64,000 nt of DNA, taken from contig NZ_JBHUOV010000002.1 in the NCBI RefSeq assembly GCF_042686125.1, positions 124,001-188,000 on the forward strand, written 5' to 3'. The number at the start of each line of letters is the position of its first letter. Position 1 is the first letter of the stretch. Below the pieces are notes generated by a model. The model was not told the origin of the DNA and did no database searches. It worked only from the letters and a program-made list of their open reading frames with translations. Origin of the DNA: Oceanihabitans iliipiscarium. Its GTDB lineage: Bacteria > Bacteroidota > Bacteroidia > Flavobacteriales > Flavobacteriaceae. Both the position numbers and the translations under genes were made by a program. Of the stretch, positions 40,603-50,539 are shown piece after piece.

Positions 40603-41802
40603 ATGTCAAAATCCTTATCGCCTTTTACTAAACAGCAATTATTACCTCAAGAAGAAACTCTAGAAGTTTTAAAGAAAAAAGGAAACCTTTTTATTGGTAT
40701 TCCCAAAGAAACTGCTTTTCAAGAAAAACGTGTATGCCTAACACCTGATGCTGTTTCTGCTTTAGTAAGTAATGGCCATCGTGTGTTAATTGAATCTGGC
40801 GCTGGTAAAGGGGCTAAATTTAGTGACAAAGATTATAGTGAAGCTGGTGCAGAAATAAGCAATGATACTTCAAAAGTATATGCTTGCCCAATCATTCTAA
40901 AAGTAGAACCTCCTACTCTAGAACAAATAAAACTTATTAATCCGCAAACCATTTTAATTTCTGCTTTGCAACTCAAAACACAAACTAAAAAGTATTTTGA
41001 GACTTTGGCTTCAAAACGCATTACTGCACTAGCATTCGAATTTATTCGAGACGAAGATGGCACCTATCCTGCTGTACGCTCTTTAAGTGAAATTGCTGGA
41101 ACGGCTTCTGTGCTCATCGCTTCAGAATTATTAAGTAATGTTAATGAAGGTAACGGATTAATGTTTGGTAATATCAGTGGTGTTCCACCAGTCGAAGTAG
41201 TCATTATTGGCGCTGGAACTGTTGGTGAGTTTGCAACAAGAAGCGCCCTTGGTCTTGGTGCAAATGTAAAGGTTTTTGATAATTCTATTACCAAACTACG
41301 TTGTATCCAAGCCAACTTAGGACGCACTATTTACACCTCTACACTTCAACCAAAAAATCTTACTAAAGCACTTAAACGATGTGATGTTGCCATAGGTGCT
41401 GTACGTGGAAAAAACAGATCCCCTATCTTAATTACTGATGCAATGGTTGAAAGTATGAAATCTGGAGCTGTGATTATTGATGTTAGTATAGATATGGGAG
41501 GTTGTTTTGAAACTAGCGAAGTAACAACACATAAACACCCAACGTTTGTCAAACATGGAGTCATTCATTATTGTGTTCCAAATATTCCAGCTCGTTATTC
41601 TAGAACAGCTTCTATATCAATCAGTAACATATTTACGCCTTACTTATTGAAAATTGGTGAAGATGGTGGATTAGAAAATTCTTTACGTTTTGATAAAGGT
41701 TTGAAAAATGGGTTGTACTTTTACCACGGAATTTTAACTAACAAATCTGTTGGTGAATGGTTCGATTTAAAACACAGTGATATTAACTTACTTATCTTTT
41801 AA
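40603..41802 (+). CDS. ald: Alanine dehydrogenase
   Basis: This 399-residue protein has an N-terminal extension of about 32 residues before IGIPKETAFQEKRVCLTPDAV, the alanine dehydrogenase/PNT substrate-binding domain with Lys and Arg contacts. A Rossmann NAD-binding domain (VIIGAGTVGEFATRSALGLGANV) follows near 200-225. It interconverts L-alanine and pyruvate with NADH. The extended form is common in Bacteroidota. The gene lies 118 bases after the divergent paralog C gene and four bases before the next gene. Confidence 0.92.
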   Translation: MSKSLSPFTKQQLLPQEETLEVLKKKGNLFIGIPKETAFQEKRVCLTPDAVSALVSNGHRVLIESGAGKGAKFSDKDYSEAGAEISNDTSKVYACPIILKVEPPTLEQIKLINPQTILISALQLKTQTKKYFETLASKRITALAFEFIRDEDGTYPAVRSLSEIAGTASVLIASELLSNVNEGNGLMFGNISGVPPVEVVIIGAGTVGEFATRSALGLGANVKVFDNSITKLRCIQANLGRTIYTSTLQPKNLTKALKRCDVAIGAVRGKNRSPILITDAMVESMKSGAVIIDVSIDMGGCFETSEVTTHKHPTFVKHGVIHYCVPNIPARYSRTASISISNIFTPYLLKIGEDGGLENSLRFDKGLKNGLYFYHGILTNKSVGEWFDLKHSDINLLIF

Positions 41803-41805
41803 CAA

Positions 41806-42174
41806 TTGAAATTAATTCAACGTATTGGTTATTACCTTGGAGGTTTCTCTTTAGGATTAATCCTTTTAGCATTCTTTTTAAACGGAAAAAAAACATCTTG
41901 CGCTTATGGACCTGAAGCTCGTGTTTTAAAAAACATAAATACAAAAACACTTGTATACTCTAATGAATTAAAAAATATCCTAATTCATAAACACATAGAT
42001 AGTGCTACTATTAGTGATGCACTTTTAAAAGGAGATGTTGATTTTTCTGAAAGTGATTCTAGAAAAAAACCTTGCGGAATTTATGCTATAGATAGCTATA
42101 TCAAAGATAAAGAAGTAGTACTGATTGTAGAAAACTGTGATAGTATTGCAACTTTAAAAAACATTGAATGGTAA
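41806..42174 (+). CDS. Conserved membrane-anchored protein (DUF4258-like)
   Basis: This 122-residue protein starts at a TTG four bases after ald ends (KLIQRIGYYLGG). An N-terminal membrane helix (about 8-26) is followed by a short domain with two Cys (SCAYGPEA and KPCGIYAI) and a third Cys in VENCDSI. The pattern of an IDSATISDALLKGDV segment followed by a two-strand end resembles DUF4258, but the match is from memory and not certain. It is translationally close to ald and may be read with it. Function unknown. Confidence 0.7.
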   Translation: MKLIQRIGYYLGGFSLGLILLAFFLNGKKTSCAYGPEARVLKNINTKTLVYSNELKNILIHKHIDSATISDALLKGDVDFSESDSRKKPCGIYAIDSYIKDKEVVLIVENCDSIATLKNIEW

Positions 42175-42175
42175 A

Positions 42176-42207
42176 AAAAAAGCTTCATAAAATTATGAAG
42201 CTTTTTT
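42176..42207. terminator. Bidirectional terminator
   Basis: The arms AAAAAAGCTTCATAA (42176-42190) and TTATGAAGCTTTTTT (42193-42207) pair. It lies directly after the gene at 41806 and 19 bases before the end of the opposing T9SS protein gene. Confidence 0.85.
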
Positions 42208-42225
42208 ATCGTTTATAAAATTAAA

Positions 42226-43743
42226 TTATTCTCTAATAATTTTTTTAGTTTGCTTTTTTCCATCTACGATAACAGAAAGTAAATACACACCACTAGGATA
42301 AGACGATACATCTAAAGTTAAAGAACTTTCGTTATCTACTAATTTATTCATTAAAGTTCTTCCAAGAATATCATTTAATTGTACTTCTGAGATTAGATTA
42401 TTAGGTCCGCTAAGTTTGATATTAATAATGTCACTCGTAGGATTAGGATATACTTTTAAAGCATCTGTAAATTCATTTTCATCTACACTTAAGCTTTCTT
42501 GAGGATATTCTAAAACCCATGCTGGAGGATTAGGATCTGACATAATATTACTGTCATTCCAATTACTAGCAAATAAAATTTTAGTCCCATCTCTATTTGG
42601 AACAGCCATAGTTGAATGACCATTACCTGGAGACACATCATTATGATGTTTTGTAAAACGCTCAATAGTTCCAGAATTATCTAGTTTTATTGCAAATATT
42701 TCTCTAGAAGCCACATCATGACTAGTACAACATTGTTCACTTACATAAGCCCAACCTGGTCTATCTGTATTTCTACAACTAATATGCCCTCCCCAGATTC
42801 CTCCAGGATATTGAAATAATGGTTGTACACCTCCACCATCTAATCTAGCTGAATACACATAAGAATCGTTATTCCAACCATCTGGTCCTTCATAGGCTAC
42901 CATCACATCATTACCATCAGCATCAATACCTAAATCGCCATGTGCAGTTAGGTCATATATATGTCTTTCATTAGTCAAATCAATATTATATGATTTTAAT
43001 CCTTGAGTAGGACCTGAACCATCTGTTCTCCATGATACTACAGCAAAGTTTCCAGATTGTGATACTGAAAACCAATCTAAGTCACCAGAAGAACCAATAT
43101 TTTTGGTTCCTACAACTTCATCATTCTCTATATCATAAACAATTAAAGTTCTATCACTTCCGTTTTGACCAATTAAACCAACATACTTATCGTCGTTAGA
43201 TTGATTGCCTTCACCATATCCAAAATCTAAACTTGAAAATGAACTAAAAGTACGTAGAGTAACTCTCGTATTTGTTAAAACATTAAATTTCACGAATCGA
43301 TTTCCTGGTGTTCCATACATATAGTTAGGCTCAGTATTCGCCCATCTTCCATAAGAAGGAATATCTCTCCAAAATAAAAATTCAAAAGTTTCACCATCTA
43401 ATATTGCAGCTGGATAGCCAGCAAGTTTAATTAATGAACCATCTGAATTCCATGTTTGATCTTTTGCATAATTATGTCTTACACGTATAGATGTTGTACC
43501 AAAAACATCTTTATCACTAATTCTTGTAATAGTACTACCAGACATTGTTTCGGTAAAAGGCTCTAAATACTCTGGAAAACCTCCAGTAGGAGCTTGATAA
43601 GGTTGGTAGTTTACTGTTGATAATTGAATATCTTCCGGGTAGTCTTGGGCAATTACGTTTGTGTTTGAGGCATAAACTGTAAAAATAAGCGCCAAAAATA
43701 AATTTCTGAACGACAGAAACTTATTAGTGTATAAGTTTTTCAT
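42226..43743 (-). CDS. Secreted beta-propeller-like protein with T9SS sorting domain
   Basis: This 505-residue protein has a signal peptide with a long n-region (MKNLYTNKFLSFRNLF then a hydrophobic core) ending about residue 32. The body has repeated strands with WNSDGSLIK, SQSGNFAVVSWRTDG and NRDGTKILFASNW, which resemble blades of a WD40-like/TolB-type propeller. The Cys-Cys pair of SEQCCTSHD is unusual. The C-terminus (KVYPNPTSD to KKIIRE) is a type A T9SS sorting domain. It is exported to the cell surface or medium. Some propellers of this look act on polysaccharides (oligogalacturonide lyase type), but no lyase residues are identified. Single gene. Confidence 0.85.
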   Translation of the reverse strand: MKNLYTNKFLSFRNLFLALIFTVYASNTNVIAQDYPEDIQLSTVNYQPYQAPTGGFPEYLEPFTETMSGSTITRISDKDVFGTTSIRVRHNYAKDQTWNSDGSLIKLAGYPAAILDGETFEFLFWRDIPSYGRWANTEPNYMYGTPGNRFVKFNVLTNTRVTLRTFSSFSSLDFGYGEGNQSNDDKYVGLIGQNGSDRTLIVYDIENDEVVGTKNIGSSGDLDWFSVSQSGNFAVVSWRTDGSGPTQGLKSYNIDLTNERHIYDLTAHGDLGIDADGNDVMVAYEGPDGWNNDSYVYSARLDGGGVQPLFQYPGGIWGGHISCRNTDRPGWAYVSEQCCTSHDVASREIFAIKLDNSGTIERFTKHHNDVSPGNGHSTMAVPNRDGTKILFASNWNDSNIMSDPNPPAWVLEYPQESLSVDENEFTDALKVYPNPTSDIINIKLSGPNNLISEVQLNDILGRTLMNKLVDNESSLTLDVSSYPSGVYLLSVIVDGKKQTKKIIRE

Positions 43744-44177
43744 TTTTAGGGATTTTGCTATTAATCGTTGCTAATCTATAATTTCATTTTTCTCAAACAA
43801 GTAAACTTTTTACTTTTTCGACGAAATACACGATTTTTGTAAGTATTTAACTACATATAATGTTTTTTGTAGTATTTTTTAACATTTAATCGATATATTT
43901 TGTCTTTTTCGCTAACACTTGAAAAAGATGAATTACAAATATATACGCTGAAATGCATGTTTTTGGATGTTTTTGGTGTCGAAAATTATGAAATACTTAT
44001 TAACACGCTGACTTACAGTATTTTAAATATTAAATTACATTTTAAAATATAAAAATGGTATTTCATCTAATTAATAATAAAACATGATGCTAGAGTTTAA
44101 AAAATATATACTTTTATTGCGCTATTAATCTAGGTTTCGTACTAAAAATAGTTCAAAATCCTACAATCAAGAATTTC
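43744..44177. other. Non-coding region at the start of the polysaccharide cluster
   Basis: No gene is seen in 434 bases. A tandem repeat, ATGTTTTTGG twice, lies near 43957-43976. ACGCTGA occurs twice, near 43946 and 44005. The region should hold promoters of the divergent T9SS protein and of the first glycosyltransferase. A TACTTTTA close to 44118 resembles a -7 element for the latter. Confidence 0.5.
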
Positions 44178-45272
44178 TTGAAACGAAAAAAAATCGCCTT
44201 TATAATACCAAGTCTAAAAGCTGGTGGTGCGGAACGTGTAGTATCTTCACTAGCGAATCAACTCATTAATGAATTTGATATCGTTATTGTTGTACTATAT
44301 AAGTGCACTCCTTTTTATTCCATTGATTCAAAAGTTAAAATCGCTTACGCGAAGAATCTATATAATAGTACACCTTCCTTTTTTCAATCTTTAAGGAATC
44401 ACTATGACTTAATTAAAAAGTCAAAGACGATCATAAAAGATTTTAATGCAGATGTCATTATAGGATTTACAACTAGTGCAAATATCTATAGTGTCATTAT
44501 TGCGAAGCAGCTTAAGATTCCTTCAATAATTAGTGAACGTATTCATCCTAAATATGGAAGTATTAGTAATTTCTGGGTAAAAGTTAGAAAGTACGTGTAT
44601 CCAAAAACTAATGCCTTAGTTATTCAAACTAATGATATTCGTAATTACTTTAAATCATTTGTTCATAATAATAAAATATCTATCATTAATAATCCTTTAT
44701 CTGATGAGTTAGCTAATCAGAAACTAGAAAACGTTTCAAAGAAGAATCATATTATTTGTGTTGGCAGATTAGAGCATCAAAAAAACCAAGAACTATTAAT
44801 TAATGCATTCTCTAATATAGAAAGAGGTAATTGGCAACTTTTACTAATTGGAGAAGGTCATAAAAGAGAACAATTTCAAAACCTTATCAATCAATTAAAT
44901 TTAAATGATTCTGTTAAACTCTTAGGAAACTCTAAAGATATTTCTAAGTATTATAATAGTGCTAAGATATTTGTGCTTCCGTCTAACTATGAAGGATTTC
45001 CAAATGCACTTATAGAAGCTATGTATTTTGGAATGGCTTGTATTTCTACCAATTGTCCTTCAGGACCTTCAGAAATAATTAATGATGGCGAAAATGGATT
45101 TCTAATTCCAGTGAACGACCAATTACAGTTAGAAAAAAAATTAACTATACTTCTAGAAAATGAAGTTTTACAAAATCAATTTAGAAAAAAAGCCATGGAA
45201 AGCACAGCGTGTTTTAAAGCCGATTTTATTGCAAATAAATGGAAAGAATTAATCTATAAAGTCTTACAATAA
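44178..45272 (+). CDS. Family 4 glycosyltransferase
   Basis: This 364-residue GT-B enzyme has an N-terminal domain with SLKAGGAERVVSSLANQL and a C-terminal nucleotide-sugar domain: VGRLEHQKNQELLI and the E-x7-E motif in NYEGFPNALIEAM. It adds a sugar from a nucleotide donor to a lipid-linked glycan. The start is a TTG at 44178 that leads straight into KRKKIAFIIPSLKAGG; no ATG is nearby. It is the first gene of the polysaccharide cluster and ends one base before the GT2 gene. Confidence 0.9.
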   Translation: MKRKKIAFIIPSLKAGGAERVVSSLANQLINEFDIVIVVLYKCTPFYSIDSKVKIAYAKNLYNSTPSFFQSLRNHYDLIKKSKTIIKDFNADVIIGFTTSANIYSVIIAKQLKIPSIISERIHPKYGSISNFWVKVRKYVYPKTNALVIQTNDIRNYFKSFVHNNKISIINNPLSDELANQKLENVSKKNHIICVGRLEHQKNQELLINAFSNIERGNWQLLLIGEGHKREQFQNLINQLNLNDSVKLLGNSKDISKYYNSAKIFVLPSNYEGFPNALIEAMYFGMACISTNCPSGPSEIINDGENGFLIPVNDQLQLEKKLTILLENEVLQNQFRKKAMESTACFKADFIANKWKELIYKVLQ

Positions 45273-45273
45273 T

Positions 45274-46224
45274 ATGAATTTAACAGATTTATTACCAACA
45301 TATAAAAAGCAAGACCATAAAGAAACGTATAAATATACCTTCACAATATTTACGCCTGTTTACAATAGAGCTGATACTTTAGAACGTGTTTTTAAATCTT
45401 TAAATGCACAAACTTATAAAGATTTTGAATTGGTTTTAATAAATGATGGCTCTAAAGATAATTCTCATGAAGTTGCATTAGAGTTAATGAAGACTGCAAA
45501 CTTTGAAATTAATTACATCAACAACGCTAAAAATCAGCATAAAATGGCGTGTTTTAAACAAGCTATTGCCATTGCAAAAGGTGAATTTATTTTGCCTTTT
45601 GATTCTGATGATGAGTGTACTCCTGATGCTCTCGCTATTTTTAAAAAGGAGTACGACTCTATTCCTGATGAAAGAAAAGCATCTATAAGTGGAGTGACTT
45701 GCTTATGTAATGATCAATTTGGAAACTTAGTTGGTGAGAAGTTCCCAACGTCTCCATACTATAGTAACACCTTTAAACAACAAATCCGACAAGCTTCTTC
45801 TCAAGAAAAATGGGGCTTTACTAAAACAAAAGTTTTAAAAAATATTACAATAAACAATGCTATATTTTCTCGTGGTTATATTCCTGAAGGTGTTATATGG
45901 GAACTCATTGCAAGTCAAAATTTTGAGACTAAGTATATTAATGAAACATTGAGAACCTATTACTTAGATACAGCAAACGCCATTTCTATTCAAAACCATG
46001 AAAAAGATGCTTTTGGAATGGCTGTTTATTCTTTAAGTATATTGAATTGGTATTATAAAACTCACCTTTTCAAACAGCCCAAGCTTTTTGTAAAACGCAT
46101 CTATACTTTATTAAGAGCTGCACAATATTTAGAATTTAGTTTAAACGATTACCAACAAGCTACCCAAAGTAAATTATTAAAACTGTGCTTTACTTTAGGT
46201 TGGCCATTTAAACGTCTTTTATAA
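45274..46224 (+). CDS. Family 2 glycosyltransferase
   Basis: This 316-residue GT-A enzyme has the family 2 opening FTIFTPVYNRADTLERVFKS, the nucleotide-binding INDGSKD near 57-62, and a D110-S-D-D metal motif. The C-terminal part (YYLDTANAIS to the end) is a helical extension without membrane helices. It transfers a sugar to the growing glycan. It lies one base after the first GT4 gene and eight bases before the flippase. Confidence 0.9.
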   Translation: MNLTDLLPTYKKQDHKETYKYTFTIFTPVYNRADTLERVFKSLNAQTYKDFELVLINDGSKDNSHEVALELMKTANFEINYINNAKNQHKMACFKQAIAIAKGEFILPFDSDDECTPDALAIFKKEYDSIPDERKASISGVTCLCNDQFGNLVGEKFPTSPYYSNTFKQQIRQASSQEKWGFTKTKVLKNITINNAIFSRGYIPEGVIWELIASQNFETKYINETLRTYYLDTANAISIQNHEKDAFGMAVYSLSILNWYYKTHLFKQPKLFVKRIYTLLRAAQYLEFSLNDYQQATQSKLLKLCFTLGWPFKRLL

Positions 46225-46232
46225 TTATAAAT

Positions 46233-47579
46233 TTGAAAAAAAACTTCAACATATCAGCCTTAAAAAAACTCATTAGTAGTCCTACAGTTATTAATATTAT
46301 AACAGTAGCAACTATTGCTATTCTTGTAAAAGGGCTAGGTTTTTACAAAGAGGTAGTGGTTGCTGGAACCTTTGGTTTATCCGAATTATTAGACACCTTT
46401 TTTGTGGCTGCTATACTTCCTGGCTTTATTAGTGAAGTATTTTTAAATGCTTTTAAAGGTGTATTCATTCCAAATTATATTGCAGAGAAAAAAACAAGCA
46501 ATAAGCTTGGCGCTTTTCAATCGACAAGCTTTATCATTACTCTAGGGATTTCATTATTTTTTATTCTATTATCCTATTTATTTACAGATGTTTTTATTGA
46601 AACTATAATTAAAGGAAAAACTCCAGCATATTATGCTTTAGTCAAAGTTCAATTTTATTACCTTTTACCATGCATTCTATTTTGGGGATTTGCATCTTTA
46701 TTAAGTGGTTTACTTAATATATATGATGAATTTAGATATTCTTCGATATATCCTATTTTCACTTCAATAACCATGCTTATCTGTATTTTTTTCTTTAAAG
46801 AACAGCTACAAGATAGTGTTTTAGCAGTAGGTATGCTTTCTGGAGCGATCATTCAATTCTTATTCCTATTTATTGTTGCCTTACAGAAAAAAATCATAAA
46901 AATTAAAAAGCCAGATTTCTTAAATTCGAATACGATAATCATGTTAAAGCAAGTTCCTGCTAAAGTCTCTTCAGGATTTTTAACAGGATTGATTTCGGTA
47001 ACCGATCAAATTTTTGCTGGTCAATTAATTATTGGTTCTATTGCTGCATTAAATTATGGCTTACGCATACCTGCATTCTTTACTGCAATAATTGTTCTTG
47101 CTTTAGGAAATGTTCTTCTTCCCTACTTTTCAAATCTCAATCATGATAATAAAGAAGAAGCTTTTAAAAAATTGTATTACATTCTTAAACGCTTATTTAT
47201 AGGATTAGTCTTAGTGTCTGTTTTAATTATGATTTTTTCAGATTTTATAATCGAATTATGTTTCGAGCGTGATGAATTTACCCAAGAAGACACTAGGATT
47301 GTTGCAAATATTCAGCGCATGTTTTTAATTGGTTTACCCTTTACAATCTGTGGAAACATTATAGTTCGTTTTCTTACGAGTATAAATAAAAATGCATATA
47401 TGGCTTACATTTCATTTGCTACTGTAATCTTAAATATTATTTTAGACCTAATTTTAATGAAATATTATGGCGTAATGGGAATTGCTCTTTGTACAGCTTT
47501 ATTACAAATGTTTAGAAGCATTGTGTATTTAAACTATACTAAAAAGCAAGAAAAAAAATTAGCGATTAATCACAATTAA
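46233..47579 (+). CDS. MurJ/Wzx-like lipid-linked glycan flippase
   Basis: This 448-residue protein has about 12-14 membrane helices. The N-terminal AGTFGLSELLDTFFVAAILPGFISEVF segment is characteristic of the MVF (MurJ) branch of the MOP superfamily. In this cluster it likely flips undecaprenyl-linked repeat units rather than lipid II, so Wzx-like function is inferred from context. The start is a TTG at 46233. It overlaps the polymerase gene by one base. Confidence 0.87.
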   Translation: MKKNFNISALKKLISSPTVINIITVATIAILVKGLGFYKEVVVAGTFGLSELLDTFFVAAILPGFISEVFLNAFKGVFIPNYIAEKKTSNKLGAFQSTSFIITLGISLFFILLSYLFTDVFIETIIKGKTPAYYALVKVQFYYLLPCILFWGFASLLSGLLNIYDEFRYSSIYPIFTSITMLICIFFFKEQLQDSVLAVGMLSGAIIQFLFLFIVALQKKIIKIKKPDFLNSNTIIMLKQVPAKVSSGFLTGLISVTDQIFAGQLIIGSIAALNYGLRIPAFFTAIIVLALGNVLLPYFSNLNHDNKEEAFKKLYYILKRLFIGLVLVSVLIMIFSDFIIELCFERDEFTQEDTRIVANIQRMFLIGLPFTICGNIIVRFLTSINKNAYMAYISFATVILNIILDLILMKYYGVMGIALCTALLQMFRSIVYLNYTKKQEKKLAINHN

Positions 47580-48682
47580 TGAAAGAGATACTTAAACATA
47601 TCATTTTAGCTTTAACCATATTAAACCTCCCAATGTTTGGTTTAATATCGTTTAATCCTGGACTTGGTGCAGCTGCTAGTGCTTTATCTCTAGTCTCATT
47701 ATTGCTTTATTATTTCTTTATTAAAAAAAGTAAACCTCTATTGGCTTTGCTTCTTTTAGGAATATTGTATTTCTCTATTGGTGGATTAAATTTTTCTGGA
47801 GAAATAACAACATTCATGAAAGATATATTTAGATATTTTCTATTTATACTATCTATTACTGAAGTTGCTAAAAACACTACTAATGCTGAAGCTTGCTTCT
47901 ATTTACTTATTGGCGCCATAAGTATTATTGTAAATGCCTTGATATTTTCTGATGAATATGGTAGGTATGCTGGCTTTTATATTAACCCTAATCGAGCCGC
48001 TCTAATTTGTATTTTAGGATTTGCATTCACTTATAGATTAGCCAATAAAAAACATAAAATAGCCGCACAGTTTATATTCACATTAGCTGGAATAGCCACT
48101 TTATCGCGTTACTTCCTTTTACTTTTACTAGTGGTCAATCTCGCTTCTCTTTTTGCCAATAAGAAGAATTTAATTGGGCTTTTAGTTGGCGCAATTGGTA
48201 TTATCGTTATTATTAATACACCAGCATTCGAACTTAATAAAGATAGATTTGATGCCCTTGAAAGTTTTTTTAGCGAAGGAGAAGTCAAAACAACAACCAT
48301 TACTAGAGAATCTAGGCAAGAAACTTGGGCGCTTTACACAGATGTTATTTTAAATAATGCCATTATAGGAAATGGTTATGGTTCAATGCAAGGACATCAA
48401 GGTGATACTGTTGGTATTAAAGTTGGTGTTCACAACACTTATCTAATGGTTTTAGGCGAAGCTGGCATCATTCCTTTTATACTATTGGTAATATTTTATA
48501 TAAGCTTAGGAGTAAAAAGTTTAAAACACTTCAGGCTTAATGCTGAATATTCTTATTTAGCCATGATTATGGCATCCTACTTATTAGTATCTCATAATTA
48601 CTTTTATAACTATGTGATTTTATTTTTTACAATTTGGCTTTATACTAGAGTTGATAATGATGCCATTGAAACTCAACTTTAA
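47579..48682 (+). CDS. O-antigen polymerase/ligase-like membrane protein
   Basis: This 367-residue protein is highly hydrophobic with 9-10 membrane helices. A periplasmic loop contains TRESRQETWALYTDVILNN and GNGYGSMQGHQ, then VHNTYLMVLGEAG, the Wzy/WaaL (O-antigen ligase) pattern. It is expected to polymerise repeat units or ligate them to lipid A. It overlaps the flippase gene by one base and precedes asnB copy 1. Confidence 0.82.
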   Translation: MKEILKHIILALTILNLPMFGLISFNPGLGAAASALSLVSLLLYYFFIKKSKPLLALLLLGILYFSIGGLNFSGEITTFMKDIFRYFLFILSITEVAKNTTNAEACFYLLIGAISIIVNALIFSDEYGRYAGFYINPNRAALICILGFAFTYRLANKKHKIAAQFIFTLAGIATLSRYFLLLLLVVNLASLFANKKNLIGLLVGAIGIIVIINTPAFELNKDRFDALESFFSEGEVKTTTITRESRQETWALYTDVILNNAIIGNGYGSMQGHQGDTVGIKVGVHNTYLMVLGEAGIIPFILLVIFYISLGVKSLKHFRLNAEYSYLAMIMASYLLVSHNYFYNYVILFFTIWLYTRVDNDAIETQL

Positions 48683-48694
48683 ATAAATTAAATT

Positions 48695-50539
48695 ATGTGT
48701 GGTATATACGGTTCAACATTAAAATATTCTCCTTCCCAAGTTAAAGATAAACTTGAGCGAGCTTCTTTTCGAGGACCAGATGCATCGCAATTTACTTTTA
48801 TAGGAAAAGACGAAAATATCGTCTTCGGTCATAATAGATTAGCAATTATTGATCTAGACGAAAGATCTAACCAACCTTTTACATATAAGCATATCCATAT
48901 TGTTTTTAATGGCGAAATTTACAATTTTATCACGATTAAAAAGGAACTCATATCTAAAGGCTATTCGTTTAATACTACTAGCGATACAGAAGTCCTGTGT
49001 GCTGCGTATCTTGAATACGGAAAAGCCTTTATAAATAAACTCAACGGTATGTTTGCCTTTGTAATTTATGATGAAGAAAAACAATGCTTATTTGGTGCTA
49101 GAGATAGAATGGGACAAAAACCTTTTTACTATACACTAAAAGATAAAGGGTTTGAATTTGCAAGTCAGATTTCATCTATTCAATTACACAACACAGATTT
49201 AACCATATCTAGCCAAGCAATTTCCTTGTATTTAACTTGGGGAAATATTCCTGATCCTTATTCCATTTTTAATGAGGTTCATAAATTAGAAGCTGGCTAT
49301 TCTTTTGAATACGACTTAAAAACAAACCACTTTAAAAAAGAACAATATTGGGATATTTCTAGCCGTAAAATTGAATTGTATAAAGGGAGTTATGACGATG
49401 CCAAAGAAGAGCTTTCGCATTTAATAAAAGACGCTTCTTCTATACGCTTATTTGCCGATGTTCCTGTTGGTGTGTTTCTTTCTGGCGGAATTGATTCTTC
49501 AATTATTGCAGCTTTAGCATCACAAACCACAGAAAGTAAAATTAAAACTTTTTCAGTAAAGTTTAATGAGAAAGGCTTCGATGAAAGTGAATATGCTTCT
49601 CAAGTTGCAAATCACTTAAAAACAGAACATCATGTGATAGATTGCAACTACTCTGAAGGTTTAGATTTAATAGAAAATTTCAATCATTATTTTGATGAAC
49701 CTTTTGCTGATGCTTCTGCAATCCCTTCAATGCTACTAGCAAAACACACAAGAAAACATGTTACTGTTGCGCTTTCTGGCGATGGTGGAGATGAAAGTTT
49801 TATTGGTTATACGCGTTATAAATGGCTAAAACAAGTCGAACCTTTTTATCGCTTACCTGCTTTTATTCGCCAAGGCTCTTCAAAGCTTATAGGCAGTATG
49901 CCACATTATAAATTAAAAACCATCGCTAAAGGTTTAGAGCATCAAAATATTGAAGATTTATACCTCGCTATAAGTAGTGGCATTGATAATGCTTGGGTTA
50001 AAAATCATAAAGAATGTACTAACGTTGTAGAACAGTCTTATTTAAAACATTCTGAAAAGAATTTATTAGAACGTATTTCTGATTTTGACTTAAAAACGTA
50101 TTTAAATTGGGACATCAACACTAAAGTAGATAGAGCAACTATGGCCTTTTCTTTAGAAGCTAGAGCGCCTTTATTAGACTACAGAGTGGTTGAATTTGCA
50201 CGTCGTTTACCAACTCATTTTAAATACCACAAAAACAATCAAAAACGTATTTTAAAAGACGCGCTCTACAATCATGTGCCAAAGCATATTTTTGATCGAC
50301 CTAAAGCTGGGTTTACCATGCCTTTTTCAAATTGGTTTAGAACTGAACTAAAAGAGTTTGTATTAGATGAATTAAATGAAGAAAGCCTAAAACAAATTCC
50401 GAATATTGATGTTCAAGAAGTACAGTTACGCATAAAACAGCACATGGATGGTTCATGGAATAGATACCCTTTAATATGGAAGCTATTGGTTTTAAAACAA
50501 TGGTTAAAAAACAACGGAGCAAATTACACTATTAAATAA
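48695..50539 (+). CDS. asnB: Asparagine synthase-type amidotransferase, copy 1
   Basis: This 614-residue protein has an N-terminal glutaminase domain with nucleophile Cys2 (MCGIYGS) and RASFRGPDAS. The C-terminal synthetase domain has the P-loop VFLSGGIDSSI near 261-271 and ALSGDGGDE. Such enzymes make asparagine, but in polysaccharide clusters they amidate sugar carboxyl groups, for example uronamides. It lies 12 bases after the polymerase and overlaps the next GT by one base. It is only a moderate match to the second copy at 55111, so they are distinct enzymes. Confidence 0.9.
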   Translation: MCGIYGSTLKYSPSQVKDKLERASFRGPDASQFTFIGKDENIVFGHNRLAIIDLDERSNQPFTYKHIHIVFNGEIYNFITIKKELISKGYSFNTTSDTEVLCAAYLEYGKAFINKLNGMFAFVIYDEEKQCLFGARDRMGQKPFYYTLKDKGFEFASQISSIQLHNTDLTISSQAISLYLTWGNIPDPYSIFNEVHKLEAGYSFEYDLKTNHFKKEQYWDISSRKIELYKGSYDDAKEELSHLIKDASSIRLFADVPVGVFLSGGIDSSIIAALASQTTESKIKTFSVKFNEKGFDESEYASQVANHLKTEHHVIDCNYSEGLDLIENFNHYFDEPFADASAIPSMLLAKHTRKHVTVALSGDGGDESFIGYTRYKWLKQVEPFYRLPAFIRQGSSKLIGSMPHYKLKTIAKGLEHQNIEDLYLAISSGIDNAWVKNHKECTNVVEQSYLKHSEKNLLERISDFDLKTYLNWDINTKVDRATMAFSLEARAPLLDYRVVEFARRLPTHFKYHKNNQKRILKDALYNHVPKHIFDRPKAGFTMPFSNWFRTELKEFVLDELNEESLKQIPNIDVQEVQLRIKQHMDGSWNRYPLIWKLLVLKQWLKNNGANYTIK

